Source: an uncultured Muribaculaceae bacterium (GTDB taxonomy: Bacteria; Bacteroidota; Bacteroidia; Bacteroidales; Muribaculaceae). Taken from it: a stretch of 23,624 nt of DNA. A program made the translations under genes and the position numbers. The stretch covers positions 1 to 23,624 of the forward strand of contig CAJUBC010000038.1 of assembly GCA_910584545.1 (NCBI GenBank), given 5' to 3'. Within the stretch, counting starts at the first letter, position 1, and every line of letters begins with the position of its first letter. The notes under the pieces were generated by a model. That model saw only the letters and a list, made by a program, of their open reading frames with translations, did no database searches and was not told the origin of the DNA. This document shows, piece by piece, positions 6,167-14,508 of this stretch.

Positions 6167-7228
6167 CGGGGAGAGTTGGGTCAGGCAGGCGTAGTCGTGC
6201 CTGAGGCACGGCTTATTGCCGAAGATGGAGCAGGGGCGGCAGGGAAGATTAATCTGCACGGCGTCGGCGGGGTCCTGTCCCGCTCCGTAGAAGCCGGCGA
6301 AGGGATGGGTGGCACCCCATACCGAGACAGTCCGCAATCCTACGAGCGAGGCAAGGTGCATGTTGGCCGAATCCATCGAGAGCATCGCGTCGCAATGCGA
6401 TAGGAGCGCAAGCTCAGCACTCAGTCCAAGGCGCGAGCGCGCCATGTTGACCGTCTTGTCCACGCATCCTTCGCGCAGAATATCTATCGCCCCTTCCTCC
6501 TTTTCCCCGAATCCGAACAGGAAAATCCGCACGTCCCTCCGCGCGGCAAACAGTTTCACCACCTTATCCATCAACTGAAGAGGATACATCTTTCCATCAT
6601 GTGCGGCGAACGGAGCCACGGCAAGCCAATACTCCCCTTCCGCTTTCGGGGACGAAACCGCCGCGAACGCATCCTCCGGCCCTTCTCCCGGAGCATATAC
6701 CGTACATGGTGGCGATGCGGGAGAGACAATCTCCCTTATCTCATTGTCCGGTATCCGGATACCGGCGCGACAGAAAGTCTCCAGATAGCGCTCCGCGCTG
6801 GTTTTCAACTGCTGGAGCCGTTTGCCGCGTCGCCGGGTGAGGGCGCGTTTCTCCGCGCGACCCTTGTCGATATGCGCGTACCGCACGCCGCGAAGTCTCA
6901 GAAACCATCTCAGCAGTTTCGTGCGCAGGACATCGTGCAGATCCACTAACAGGTCCACACCATACTCTCCGCGAAGCCGCATGGCAAGCCTCCACAGCCC
7001 CGCGATGCCCTGATACTCAGAGAAGTCGGCGGTGAACACGGTAAGATTGGAAGGAGCGTTGACAAACAGTCCCTCCATCCTGGGCTTGGTAAGGAATATG
7101 AAACGGGTATCGCCGTAAATGCGGCATACCCGATAGAGCAAAGGCAGGGATATGGCGATGTCGCCGAGAGCCGAGAGACGCGCCACGAGGACTGTCTTCC
7201 CGGACACTGCGTTATCCCTTCTTGCCAT
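6137..7228 (-). CDS. Glycosyltransferase family 9 (heptosyltransferase-like)
   Basis: The 363-residue protein has the two Rossmann halves of GT-B fold family 9. The N-terminal half opens with VLVARLSALGDIAISLPLL, including the G-D pair of the acceptor site (G23-D24). The C-terminal half has WLAVAPFAAHDGKMYP, FLFGFGEKEEG, LSMDSANMHLASLVGL and SVWGATHPFAGF, the nucleotide-sugar site with the conserved D and H. It ends with a Cys-rich CRPCSIFGNKPC segment common in the family. It probably adds a sugar to lipopolysaccharide core on the cytoplasmic side; heptose is not certain. It overlaps the DUF4254 gene by 17 bases and is translated from the same message. Its last codons lie in the shared terminator with prfB. 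Confidence 0.88.
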   Translation of the reverse strand: MARRDNAVSGKTVLVARLSALGDIAISLPLLYRVCRIYGDTRFIFLTKPRMEGLFVNAPSNLTVFTADFSEYQGIAGLWRLAMRLRGEYGVDLLVDLHDVLRTKLLRWFLRLRGVRYAHIDKGRAEKRALTRRRGKRLQQLKTSAERYLETFCRAGIRIPDNEIREIVSPASPPCTVYAPGEGPEDAFAAVSSPKAEGEYWLAVAPFAAHDGKMYPLQLMDKVVKLFAARRDVRIFLFGFGEKEEGAIDILREGCVDKTVNMARSRLGLSAELALLSHCDAMLSMDSANMHLASLVGLRTVSVWGATHPFAGFYGAGQDPADAVQINLPCRPCSIFGNKPCLRHDYACLTQLSPKKIVSALKS

Positions 7229-7823
7229 ACAACACCGGGTTGGTGGCCGGGTCGTTGTACATCTTCATCTGGCGGTACACCTTCATGAACTTGCGTCCGG
7301 CAGCGATGTCGTCGAGGAGCTGCGAGATGGCCGTGGTGAGGTCTTCGCGCTGCTCGAGAAGGACGGCGAGCTTGCCGACGCATTTCTCGATATGGGCGGC
7401 ATCGGCGTCGGTACGGGCCGTCTGCTCGCGCATGTGCCAGATCTTGAGGGCGAGGATGGAGAGACGGTCCAGCGCCCAGGCCGGGCTCTCGGTGTTGATG
7501 GCTGCGTCCGGCATCGGCTTCACGTTCCCATAGAGGAAGCGGAACCAGGTGTCGATATCCTCCACCATGTCGGTGCGCACCTGGTTTGAGCGGTCGATGC
7601 GGCGTTTGAGCGCGAGAGCCTCAACCGGGTCGATGGCCGGGTCGCGGATTATGTCCTCCAGATGCCACTGCACGGCATCCACCCAGTTCTTGGCGTAGAG
7701 GATTGCCTCGAGCGAACCATCGGGATAGGGGTTGTGCATCTCGGCATCGACATTGTCTGTGATATGGTAGTCGGCCACGCTCCTGTCGAAGATTTCGTTG
7801 GCCCTTGATACGGTTGTGTCCAT
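7212..7823 (-). CDS. DUF4254 family protein
   Basis: The 203-residue, largely helical, soluble protein matches my memory of DUF4254: NWVDAVQWHLEDIIRDP (about 46-62), ALKRRIDRSNQVRTDMVED, SPAWALDRLSILALKIWHM and a C-terminal KFMKVYRQMKMYNDP. No signal peptide or membrane span is seen. Its function is unknown. The family is repeatedly found beside GT9 genes in Bacteroidetes; here the two genes overlap by 17 bases, so a role in lipopolysaccharide core synthesis is inferred from context only. The leader is about 78 bases and contains a short perfect inverted repeat. Confidence 0.85.
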   Translation of the reverse strand: MDTTVSRANEIFDRSVADYHITDNVDAEMHNPYPDGSLEAILYAKNWVDAVQWHLEDIIRDPAIDPVEALALKRRIDRSNQVRTDMVEDIDTWFRFLYGNVKPMPDAAINTESPAWALDRLSILALKIWHMREQTARTDADAAHIEKCVGKLAVLLEQREDLTTAISQLLDDIAAGRKFMKVYRQMKMYNDPATNPVLYGKKG

Positions 7824-7883
7824 TTTCGTAGGTTTGATGTTACGCCCGATACGGTCCCTGCGTCGGTGATTTTTGCGACGAGA

Positions 7884-7897
7884 GGCCTGAACAGGCC
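7884..7897. repeat. Short inverted repeat in the DUF4254 leader
   Basis: GGCCTG, two bases, CAGGCC: a perfect 6-bp palindrome with a 2-base centre, just downstream of the inferred start of the DUF4254 transcript. It could be an operator; too short to be sure. Confidence 0.4.
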
Positions 7898-7908
7898 GTG
7901 GTGGAGTG

Positions 7909-7938
7909 CAAATTTAAAAATTAAATTTTGAAGTTCAA
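7909..7938 (-). promoter_or_regulatory. Promoter of DUF4254-GT9
   Basis: On the minus strand TTG (7938-7936), 19 bases, then TAAATTTG (7916-7909) match the Bacteroidetes promoter. Its -33 region overlaps that of the divergent kinase promoter. Confidence 0.6.
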
Positions 7939-7958
7939 GGCTTTTTTTTGTAAATTTG
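7928..7958 (+). promoter_or_regulatory. Promoter of the kinase-mgtE-mutS operon
   Basis: TTTTG (TTG 7928-7930), a 20-base spacer and TAAATTTG (7951-7958) form a complete promoter. Transcription would start near 7965, which excludes the upstream ATG at 7956 and fixes the kinase start at 7986. Confidence 0.65.
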
Positions 7959-7985
7959 CGGTACGCACGAAAACATCAGAAAAAA

Positions 7986-9683
7986 ATGAGCAGAGAGATA
8001 CAGATATATTGCAAGAATGTCGGCCGCTACATCGATGTGGAGCCCGGCGCGACGCTGCTTGAGACGGCCGCCGCTCTCGGGGCTGAATTAGGCATCGACC
8101 CGATCTGCGCCATCGTCAACAACAAGACCGAGGACCTCGGCTACACGGTCTACGGGCCGAAGCAGGTGGAGTTTCTCGACTACACGGTGAAACAGGGACG
8201 GGATGTCTATGTCCGGTCGCTCTGCATGATGGTCTACAAGGCTGTGCGTGAACTCGCCCCCGAGCTTGCACTGAGGATAGAGCACTCGGTTTCGCGCGGC
8301 TGGTACTGCACTCTGCGTCCACGCCGGGCAGCATCCGGCGCGGAGGAGAATCAGGCACCCTCCCCTACATTGATCCGCGACATAAGGGCCAGGGTCAAGG
8401 AATTGGCCGCACAGCGGATTCCTTTCGAGCGCAAGGAGAAGCTCACCTCCGACGTCATAGCACTCTTCCGCAAGCAGGGACTCGACGACAAGGCCGCCCT
8501 GCTCGAGACCGTGGACCATATCTACACCACATACTATCTGCTCGACGGCACCGCCGACAGCTATTACGGCCCCCTCGCCCCAGACACCGGCCATATCCAG
8601 GTGTTCGACCTGCGCACCTACAAGCAGGGATTCCTGCTGCTCGGCCCGGATGAAGAGAACCCGGAAATGGCCGCCACGCCCCTGAAGCAGTCGAAGATGT
8701 TCGACGCTTTCCTCGACATCGAGCGCTTCAACCGGGTGGTAGGCGTGAGCTGCGTGGCCGAGCTTAACCGCGCGGTGGAGGAGAACCGCACCTCGCCGCT
8801 CATCAACGTGGCCGAGGCCATGCACGACAAGATACTCGGGCGCATCTCCGACGACATCGCCCGGCGACGACGCGAAGGGGGCGCCGGCATCATCATGATG
8901 GCCGGACCCTCATCATCAGGCAAGACCACCACCGGGAAGCGCCTCTCCATCCAGCTGATGACCAATCTGGTCAGACCCAAGATGATCTCGCTCGACGACT
9001 ACTTCGTGGACCGCGTCCGCACTCCTCTCGACGAGAACGGCGACTATGACTACGAAAGCCTCTACGCCCTGGACCTGGACCTCTTCAACTCCGACCTGCG
9101 CAAACTTCTGCGAGGCGAGGAGATAAACCTGCCGACCTACAGTTTCGAGCTCGGCGCCCGCGTCATCAAGCCGCGTCCGCTGCGCCTCGACAGCAACGAC
9201 GTGCTCGTGATCGAGGGTATACACGGCCTCAATCCGGAGCTTACCTCCGGCATCAGCCCCGACGACATCTTCAAGGTCTATGTCTCGGCGCTGACCACCC
9301 TCCACATCGACGACCACAACTGGATATCGACCACCGACAACCGACTGCTGCGGCGCATAGTGCGCGACCACAAGTACCGCCACACGGCACCCGCCGAGAC
9401 CATCCGCCGATGGCCCAGCGTGCGCCGGGGCGAGGAGAAATGGATCTTCCCCTTCCAGGAGAACGCCGACGCCATCTTCAACTCGTCGCTAATCTTCGAG
9501 ATCGGAGTGATGAAGGCTTACGCCGAGCCGTTGCTCAGGAACGTGCCCCACAGCGATCCCGCCTACGTGGTGGCGCACCGGCTTGTCCGCTTCCTCGAGT
9601 ACTTCAAGACGGTGCCGGCCGACCAGGTGCCTTACACCTCCCTCCTGCGCGAGTTCCTCGGAGGCTCATCTTTCCACTATTGA
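7986..9683 (+). CDS. TGS / ThrRS-like domain plus uridine-kinase-like nucleoside kinase
   Basis: The 565-residue protein joins three parts. Residues about 1-65 resemble a TGS domain. Residues about 66-230 resemble the second additional domain of threonyl-tRNA synthetase (LALRIEHSVSRGWYCTL near 95-111). Residues about 295-500 form a uridine kinase/phosphoribulokinase-type P-loop kinase with GPSSSGKTTTGKR (about 306-318), SLDDYFVDR and VLVIEGIHGLN. Such hybrids are annotated as nucleoside kinases; the substrate is not proven. I start it at the ATG at 7986, since the in-frame ATG at 7956 lies inside the -7 promoter element. It is the first gene of a five-gene plus-strand run; mgtE follows after 24 bases. 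Confidence 0.85.
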   Translation: MSREIQIYCKNVGRYIDVEPGATLLETAAALGAELGIDPICAIVNNKTEDLGYTVYGPKQVEFLDYTVKQGRDVYVRSLCMMVYKAVRELAPELALRIEHSVSRGWYCTLRPRRAASGAEENQAPSPTLIRDIRARVKELAAQRIPFERKEKLTSDVIALFRKQGLDDKAALLETVDHIYTTYYLLDGTADSYYGPLAPDTGHIQVFDLRTYKQGFLLLGPDEENPEMAATPLKQSKMFDAFLDIERFNRVVGVSCVAELNRAVEENRTSPLINVAEAMHDKILGRISDDIARRRREGGAGIIMMAGPSSSGKTTTGKRLSIQLMTNLVRPKMISLDDYFVDRVRTPLDENGDYDYESLYALDLDLFNSDLRKLLRGEEINLPTYSFELGARVIKPRPLRLDSNDVLVIEGIHGLNPELTSGISPDDIFKVYVSALTTLHIDDHNWISTTDNRLLRRIVRDHKYRHTAPAETIRRWPSVRRGEEKWIFPFQENADAIFNSSLIFEIGVMKAYAEPLLRNVPHSDPAYVVAHRLVRFLEYFKTVPADQVPYTSLLREFLGGSSFHY

Positions 9684-9707
9684 TAAAAGACAAAACAGTT
9701 AAACCCT

Positions 9708-11072
9708 GTGAAAGAATATACCGCTGAAGACATAGAGCGCATCGAGCAGCTCGTCGACGAGGGAGACCGCGAGCAGTGCCTCCGCGAGATCGAGGGAATG
9801 CATCCCGCCGACATCGCAGAACTGTTCCAGAGCCTCGACCTTCGTCAGGCAGAATGGTTCTTCGGGCTGATTCCCGACCGCGAGATGAAGGCCGACGTGC
9901 TGATGGAGCTCGACGAGGAGGAGCGCAAGAAGCTCCTCGAGGGAATGGATCCCGAACAGATCGGACACTTCATCGACCTGCTCGACACCGACGATGCCGT
10001 CGACCTCATCCAGGAGCTCGACGAGGAGGACCGCGAGGAGGTGATCCACAACATCGGCGACGTGGAACAGGCCGGCGATATCGTCGACCTGCTGCAATAC
10101 GACGAGGACACAGCCGGAGGTCTCATGGGCACCGAGCTTATCTCGGTGAACGAGAACCTCTCCATGCCCGACTGCCTGCGCGAGATGCGCCATCAGGCCG
10201 AGGACCTCGACGACATCTATTACGTCTACGTGGTCGATGACGACAACCGCCTCAAGGGCGTGCTCCCGCTCAAGAAGATGATCACGCATCCCTCCGTGTC
10301 GAAGATAAAGCATGTGATGGAGTCCGACCCGGTGAGCGTGAAGGTGGATATGTCGATAGAGGAGGTGGCCATCGATTTCGAGAAGTATGACCTCGTGGCG
10401 ATGCCCGTGGTCGACAGCATCGGTCGCCTCGTCGGCCAGATCACTGTCGACGACGTGATGGACCAGGTGCGCGAGCAGTCGGAGCGCGACTATCAGTTGG
10501 CCTCCGGTATCTCGTCGGACGTGGATGCCGACGACTCGGTGCTCGCCCAAACCAAGGCCCGCCTCCCCTGGCTCCTCATCGGTATCGCCGGCGGACTCCT
10601 GAGCTCCGTGATCCTGAGTGGATTCGAGGCCCAGCTTGCGGCCGTGACGGCACTCGCATACTTCATTCCGCTTATCGGCGGTACGGGCGGTAACGTCGGC
10701 GTGCAGGCCTCGGCCATCGTGGTCCAGGGTCTCGCCAACGGACGCCTCGACCTCAAGGAATTCTGGCACCAGCTCTGGAAAGAGCTCCGCATCTCACTCC
10801 TTAACGGAGTGGTGATCTCAGTGGCCGTGTTCCTCTACACCATGTTCACCGAGCCGGGCGACTGGGCGCTCACAGTGGCCGTGGCCTCCTCGCTCTTCCT
10901 GATAGTGGTGTTCTCCACAGTGTTCGGCGCACTCGTTCCACTCACCCTCGAGAAACTGAAAATCAACCCGGCCCTCGCCACCGGGCCCTTCATACAGATC
11001 ACCAACGACGTGGTAGGTCTGCTAATCTATGTGGGCATGGCCGTCTGGTCGCTCAAACTCCTCCCGATGTAA
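9708..11072 (+). CDS. mgtE: MgtE-type magnesium transporter
   Basis: The 454-residue protein starts with GTG. Residues about 1-125 are the acidic helical N domain, about 130-250 the CBS pair (AGGLMGTELISV, then VMESDPVSVKVDMSIEEVA and MPVVDSIGRLVGQITV), and from about 280 five membrane spans with the pore signature GGTGGNVGVQASA (about 325-337). The family imports Mg2+ across the inner membrane, with the acidic N and CBS domains sensing cytosolic Mg2+ and closing the gate. It lies between the kinase and mutS, with 24 and 6 base gaps, so it is likely co-transcribed. There is no room for a Mg2+ riboswitch directly upstream. Confidence 0.95.
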   Translation: MKEYTAEDIERIEQLVDEGDREQCLREIEGMHPADIAELFQSLDLRQAEWFFGLIPDREMKADVLMELDEEERKKLLEGMDPEQIGHFIDLLDTDDAVDLIQELDEEDREEVIHNIGDVEQAGDIVDLLQYDEDTAGGLMGTELISVNENLSMPDCLREMRHQAEDLDDIYYVYVVDDDNRLKGVLPLKKMITHPSVSKIKHVMESDPVSVKVDMSIEEVAIDFEKYDLVAMPVVDSIGRLVGQITVDDVMDQVREQSERDYQLASGISSDVDADDSVLAQTKARLPWLLIGIAGGLLSSVILSGFEAQLAAVTALAYFIPLIGGTGGNVGVQASAIVVQGLANGRLDLKEFWHQLWKELRISLLNGVVISVAVFLYTMFTEPGDWALTVAVASSLFLIVVFSTVFGALVPLTLEKLKINPALATGPFIQITNDVVGLLIYVGMAVWSLKLLPM

Positions 11073-11078
11073 ATATTT

Positions 11079-13694
11079 ATGGCAAAGAAGATTGCGGAGA
11101 CACCGCTGATGGCACAATATGCCGAGATGAAGAAGAAGCACCCCGACGCGGTGCTCCTGTTCCGTGTAGGCGATTTCTACGAGACATTTTCCGACGACGC
11201 CATCACGGCGAGCGAGATCCTCGGCATCACTCTCACGCGACGGGCCAACGGCAAGGCATCGTCGGTGGAGCTCGCCGGATTTCCCCACCATGCGCTCGAC
11301 ACCTACCTGCCGAAACTGGTAAGGGCCGGCAAGCGCGTGGCCATCTGCGAGCAACTCGAGGACCCGAAGCTGACAAAAACGCTGGTGAAGAGGGGTATCA
11401 CCGAACTTATAACCCCCGGCGTCAATATCTCGGACAGCGCTCTCGCCTCGCGCGACAATAATTTCCTCGCCGCCATCCACATCAACCGCACCTCGGTGGG
11501 CGTCGCCTTCCTCGACGTGTCCACCGGAGAGTTCCTCTGCGCACAGGGGGAGAAGGAGGAAATCGACAAGCTCCTTACCAACATCGCCCCGCGCGAGCTG
11601 CTCCGCATGCACGGCACCCGACAGTTCTGCGAGGAGAATTTCGGGCACCGCTGCTCGGTCTACGAGATGGATGACTGGGTATACACCCTCGACGCAGCCG
11701 AGGAGCGTCTCAAGAAGCACTTCGGCACCGCGTCGCTCAAGGGCTTCGGCGTGGACCGGCTGCATGAGGCGGTGATTGCCGCCGGAAGCATACTCTATTA
11801 CCTCGACCTGACGCAGCATACCGAGATCAGCCACATCACCTCGCTCGGCCGCATCGACAGCGGCCGCTACGTGGCCCTCGACCGATTCACTGTCCGCAAC
11901 CTCGAGCTGGTGGCGCCTCTCTCGCCCGAGGGAATGTCACTGCTCGATGTACTGGACCATACATCCACCCCGATGGGGGCGCGCCGTCTCCGCAACTGGC
12001 TGCTGTTTCCGCTGCTCGACCTCGAGGAGATACGCCGCCGCCAGAACGCTATGGAATACTTCTTCCGCGACCCCTCCACGCGCCAGCGCGCCGACGAGAT
12101 CCTGAAGGGAGTTGGCGAACTGGAGCGCCTGGTCATGAAGGTGGGGGCGCGCCGAATAGGTCCGCGCGACACCCGACAGCTGCATGACTCGCTGCGGGCT
12201 TGCGCCGCGCTGCGCCGCGCATTGGCCGAGAGCGAGTCGCCAGAACTTCAGGCTATTGCCGGGTCAATGGCCGACTGCTCCGACATAATCGAGACCATCG
12301 GCCGAACCGTCAGCCCCGACGCACCGCTGCAGTTAGGCAAAGGCCAGGTTCTGGCCGAGGGCGTGGACAAAGAACTCGACGAACTCCGCGAGCTCCGCGC
12401 CCATGGCCGCGAGGCACTCCGCAATATCCAGGAGCGCGAAAGCGCAGCCACCGGTATCCCGTCGCTGAAGATAGGTTTCAACAACGTGTTCGGCTACTAT
12501 ATCGAGGTGCGCAACACCCACAAGGATAAAGTGCCAGCAGACTGGATCCGGAAGCAGACCCTTGTCAATGCCGAACGCTACATAACGCCAGAACTCAAGG
12601 AATACGAGGAGAAGATCCTCGGTGCCGAAGAGAAGATCGCCGAGATCGAGAGCCGCATCTTCGCGCAGCTCGTCGACGGCCTCGCCCGGTTCATCCGCGA
12701 GATGCAGAGCAATTCGCACGGCGCAGAGCAGACCGACTGCCTCCTCTCGCTGGCCATCGCCGCCGAGAAATACAACTATGTCCGTCCCGACGTGAACGAC
12801 TCCATGAAGATCTCGATCCGCGAGGGGCGCCATCCCGTGATCGAACGCCGTCTCCCGCAGGGGGAACCTTATATATCCAACAGCGTGGAGCTCGACTCCG
12901 ACTCCACCCAGATAATGATGATCACCGGTCCGAACATGAGCGGTAAGTCAGCCCTTCTCCGCCAGACCGCGCTCATCACGCTGATGGCGCAGACAGGTTC
13001 GTTCGTGCCGGCGGAAGCCGCCTCCATCGGATTCGTCGACAAGATCTTCACCCGCGTGGGGGCCAGCGACAACATCTCCTCGGGAGAGTCCACCTTCATG
13101 GTGGAGATGAACGAGGCATCGGCCATCCTCAACAACATGAGCGCGAGGTCACTGATACTTTTCGACGAGCTCGGACGCGGCACCTCCACCTACGACGGAA
13201 TCTCGATCGCATGGGCCATCGTGGAGCATATCCATGAGAACGGCTCCGTGCGCCCCAAGACACTCTTCGCCACCCATTACCATGAGCTGAACGAGATGGA
13301 GAAGGATTTCCCGCGCATCGTCAACTTCAACGTGTCGGTGCGCGAGATCCGGGGCAAGGTGGTGTTCATGCGCAAGCTCGAGAGAGGGGGTTCGGCCCAC
13401 AGCTTCGGCATTCATGTGGCGAAGCTCGCCGGAATGCCCCCGTCGATCGTCCGCAGGGCTGACCAGGTGCTCGCCAATCTCGAGAAGAGCGCCGACTCTT
13501 CGCAGGCTCCGAAGGCAAATGTGGAGAACATCGGCAAGCACCGCGACGGCTACCAACTCTCGCTCTTCCAGCTCGACGACCCGCTCCTGTCGCAGATACG
13601 CGACAGGTTGCTTACCCTCGACATCGACAATCTAACACCCCTTGCGGCGCTGACGATGCTGCACGACCTCAAGAAACTTATAAAAGGAAACTAA
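11079..13694 (+). CDS. mutS: DNA mismatch repair protein MutS
   Basis: The 871-residue protein contains the mismatch-reading motif GDFYE (31-35, with F33 and E35), the connector and lever domains, a clamp region about 440-550, and the ABC ATPase with Walker A TGPNMSGKS (about 615-623), the ST-rich signature near VGASDNISSGESTF, Walker B LILFDELGRGTST and the H-loop TLFATHYHEL. Length is normal for MutS1. The C-terminal tail YQLSLFQLDDPLL resembles the QLSLF element that in other MutS proteins contacts the beta clamp; this is inference. It follows mgtE by 6 bases and precedes a radical SAM gene by 26. Confidence 0.98.
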   Translation: MAKKIAETPLMAQYAEMKKKHPDAVLLFRVGDFYETFSDDAITASEILGITLTRRANGKASSVELAGFPHHALDTYLPKLVRAGKRVAICEQLEDPKLTKTLVKRGITELITPGVNISDSALASRDNNFLAAIHINRTSVGVAFLDVSTGEFLCAQGEKEEIDKLLTNIAPRELLRMHGTRQFCEENFGHRCSVYEMDDWVYTLDAAEERLKKHFGTASLKGFGVDRLHEAVIAAGSILYYLDLTQHTEISHITSLGRIDSGRYVALDRFTVRNLELVAPLSPEGMSLLDVLDHTSTPMGARRLRNWLLFPLLDLEEIRRRQNAMEYFFRDPSTRQRADEILKGVGELERLVMKVGARRIGPRDTRQLHDSLRACAALRRALAESESPELQAIAGSMADCSDIIETIGRTVSPDAPLQLGKGQVLAEGVDKELDELRELRAHGREALRNIQERESAATGIPSLKIGFNNVFGYYIEVRNTHKDKVPADWIRKQTLVNAERYITPELKEYEEKILGAEEKIAEIESRIFAQLVDGLARFIREMQSNSHGAEQTDCLLSLAIAAEKYNYVRPDVNDSMKISIREGRHPVIERRLPQGEPYISNSVELDSDSTQIMMITGPNMSGKSALLRQTALITLMAQTGSFVPAEAASIGFVDKIFTRVGASDNISSGESTFMVEMNEASAILNNMSARSLILFDELGRGTSTYDGISIAWAIVEHIHENGSVRPKTLFATHYHELNEMEKDFPRIVNFNVSVREIRGKVVFMRKLERGGSAHSFGIHVAKLAGMPPSIVRRADQVLANLEKSADSSQAPKANVENIGKHRDGYQLSLFQLDDPLLSQIRDRLLTLDIDNLTPLAALTMLHDLKKLIKGN

Positions 13695-13720
13695 TCAATC
13701 AAAGGAATCAGAACCTAACA

Positions 13721-14506
13721 ATGGCACAGGACCAGACAGTACTTTTTCATTCCACGATATTCGGACCGATCCACAGCCGCAGGCTCGGTACCTCGCTCGG
13801 CGTGAACCTCATGCCCGCCGACGGCAAGATCTGCTCTTTCGACTGCCTCTACTGCGAGGCCGGATTTAATTCGCAGGGTGCAGGCAAAGCCGGTCTCCCC
13901 ACTCCGGAGCAGACCGAGCATGACCTCAGGGAGAAGCTGCGCGGAATGCGCGAGCATGGCGAAGGCCTCGACGTGATCACCTTCTCCGGCAACGGCGAGC
14001 CGACGCTGCATCCGAAGTTCCCTGAGATCATCGACATGGTGCTCCGTCTCCGCGACGAGTATTTTCCCGATGCGAAGGTGTCGGTGCTCACCAATTCAAC
14101 ACGTATTTTCGACCCGCAGGTGGCCGAGGCACTGAAGCACGTGGACAACAATATCCTCAAGCTCGACTCAGCGGTGGAAGGCACCATGCGCGCCATCGAC
14201 CGCCCGAACGACCCGGCCTTCACCGTGGAGAAAGTGGTGGAAAGCCTCCGGCAGTTCAAGGGTACCGGCATAATCCAGACCATGCTCGTGAAGGGTGAGT
14301 ATAATGGCAGGAAGTTCGACAACACCACCCCCGGGGAACTCGACGCACTCATAGAGGCGTACAAGAGGATAGAGCCTAAGGAGGTGATGCTTTACAGTCT
14401 CGACCGCTCCACGCCGGCTGACAATCTGCAGAAGATTCCCCATGAGGAGATCGTCCGCATCGCCCGGCTCATGGAGGAGGAGGGTATAAACGTGGCTCCC
14501 TTCTGA
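13721..14506 (+). CDS. Radical SAM protein of unknown substrate
   Basis: The 261-residue protein has the CSFDCLYC cluster motif (C38, C42, C45) that binds the [4Fe-4S] cluster cleaving S-adenosylmethionine, followed by the glycine-rich ITFSGNGEPTLHPKF (about 87-101). It opens with FGPIHSRRLGTSLGVNLMP, seen in COG0731-like radical SAM proteins. Only the core half-barrel is present, with no auxiliary cluster domain visible. I do not know its substrate. It ends 2 bases before the LD-carboxypeptidase, so translation of the two is probably coupled. RNA modification is a possibility from family resemblance only. Confidence 0.85.
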   Translation: MAQDQTVLFHSTIFGPIHSRRLGTSLGVNLMPADGKICSFDCLYCEAGFNSQGAGKAGLPTPEQTEHDLREKLRGMREHGEGLDVITFSGNGEPTLHPKFPEIIDMVLRLRDEYFPDAKVSVLTNSTRIFDPQVAEALKHVDNNILKLDSAVEGTMRAIDRPNDPAFTVEKVVESLRQFKGTGIIQTMLVKGEYNGRKFDNTTPGELDALIEAYKRIEPKEVMLYSLDRSTPADNLQKIPHEEIVRIARLMEEEGINVAPF

Positions 14507-14508
14507 TC

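Noticed and set aside
7956..7985. An upstream in-frame ATG for the kinase (ten extra residues)
   Set aside because: It lies inside the TAAATTTG promoter element, upstream of the inferred transcription start; the ATG at 7986 is preceded by an A-rich stretch and gives a normal TGS start.
9684..9707. Mg2+ riboswitch ahead of mgtE
   Set aside because: Only 24 bases separate mgtE from the kinase gene, too short for an M-box.
9699..10769. A 356-codon open frame on the minus strand opposite mgtE
   Set aside because: It is His/Leu/Val-rich low-complexity translation of the complement of acidic codons, with mgtE certain on the other strand.
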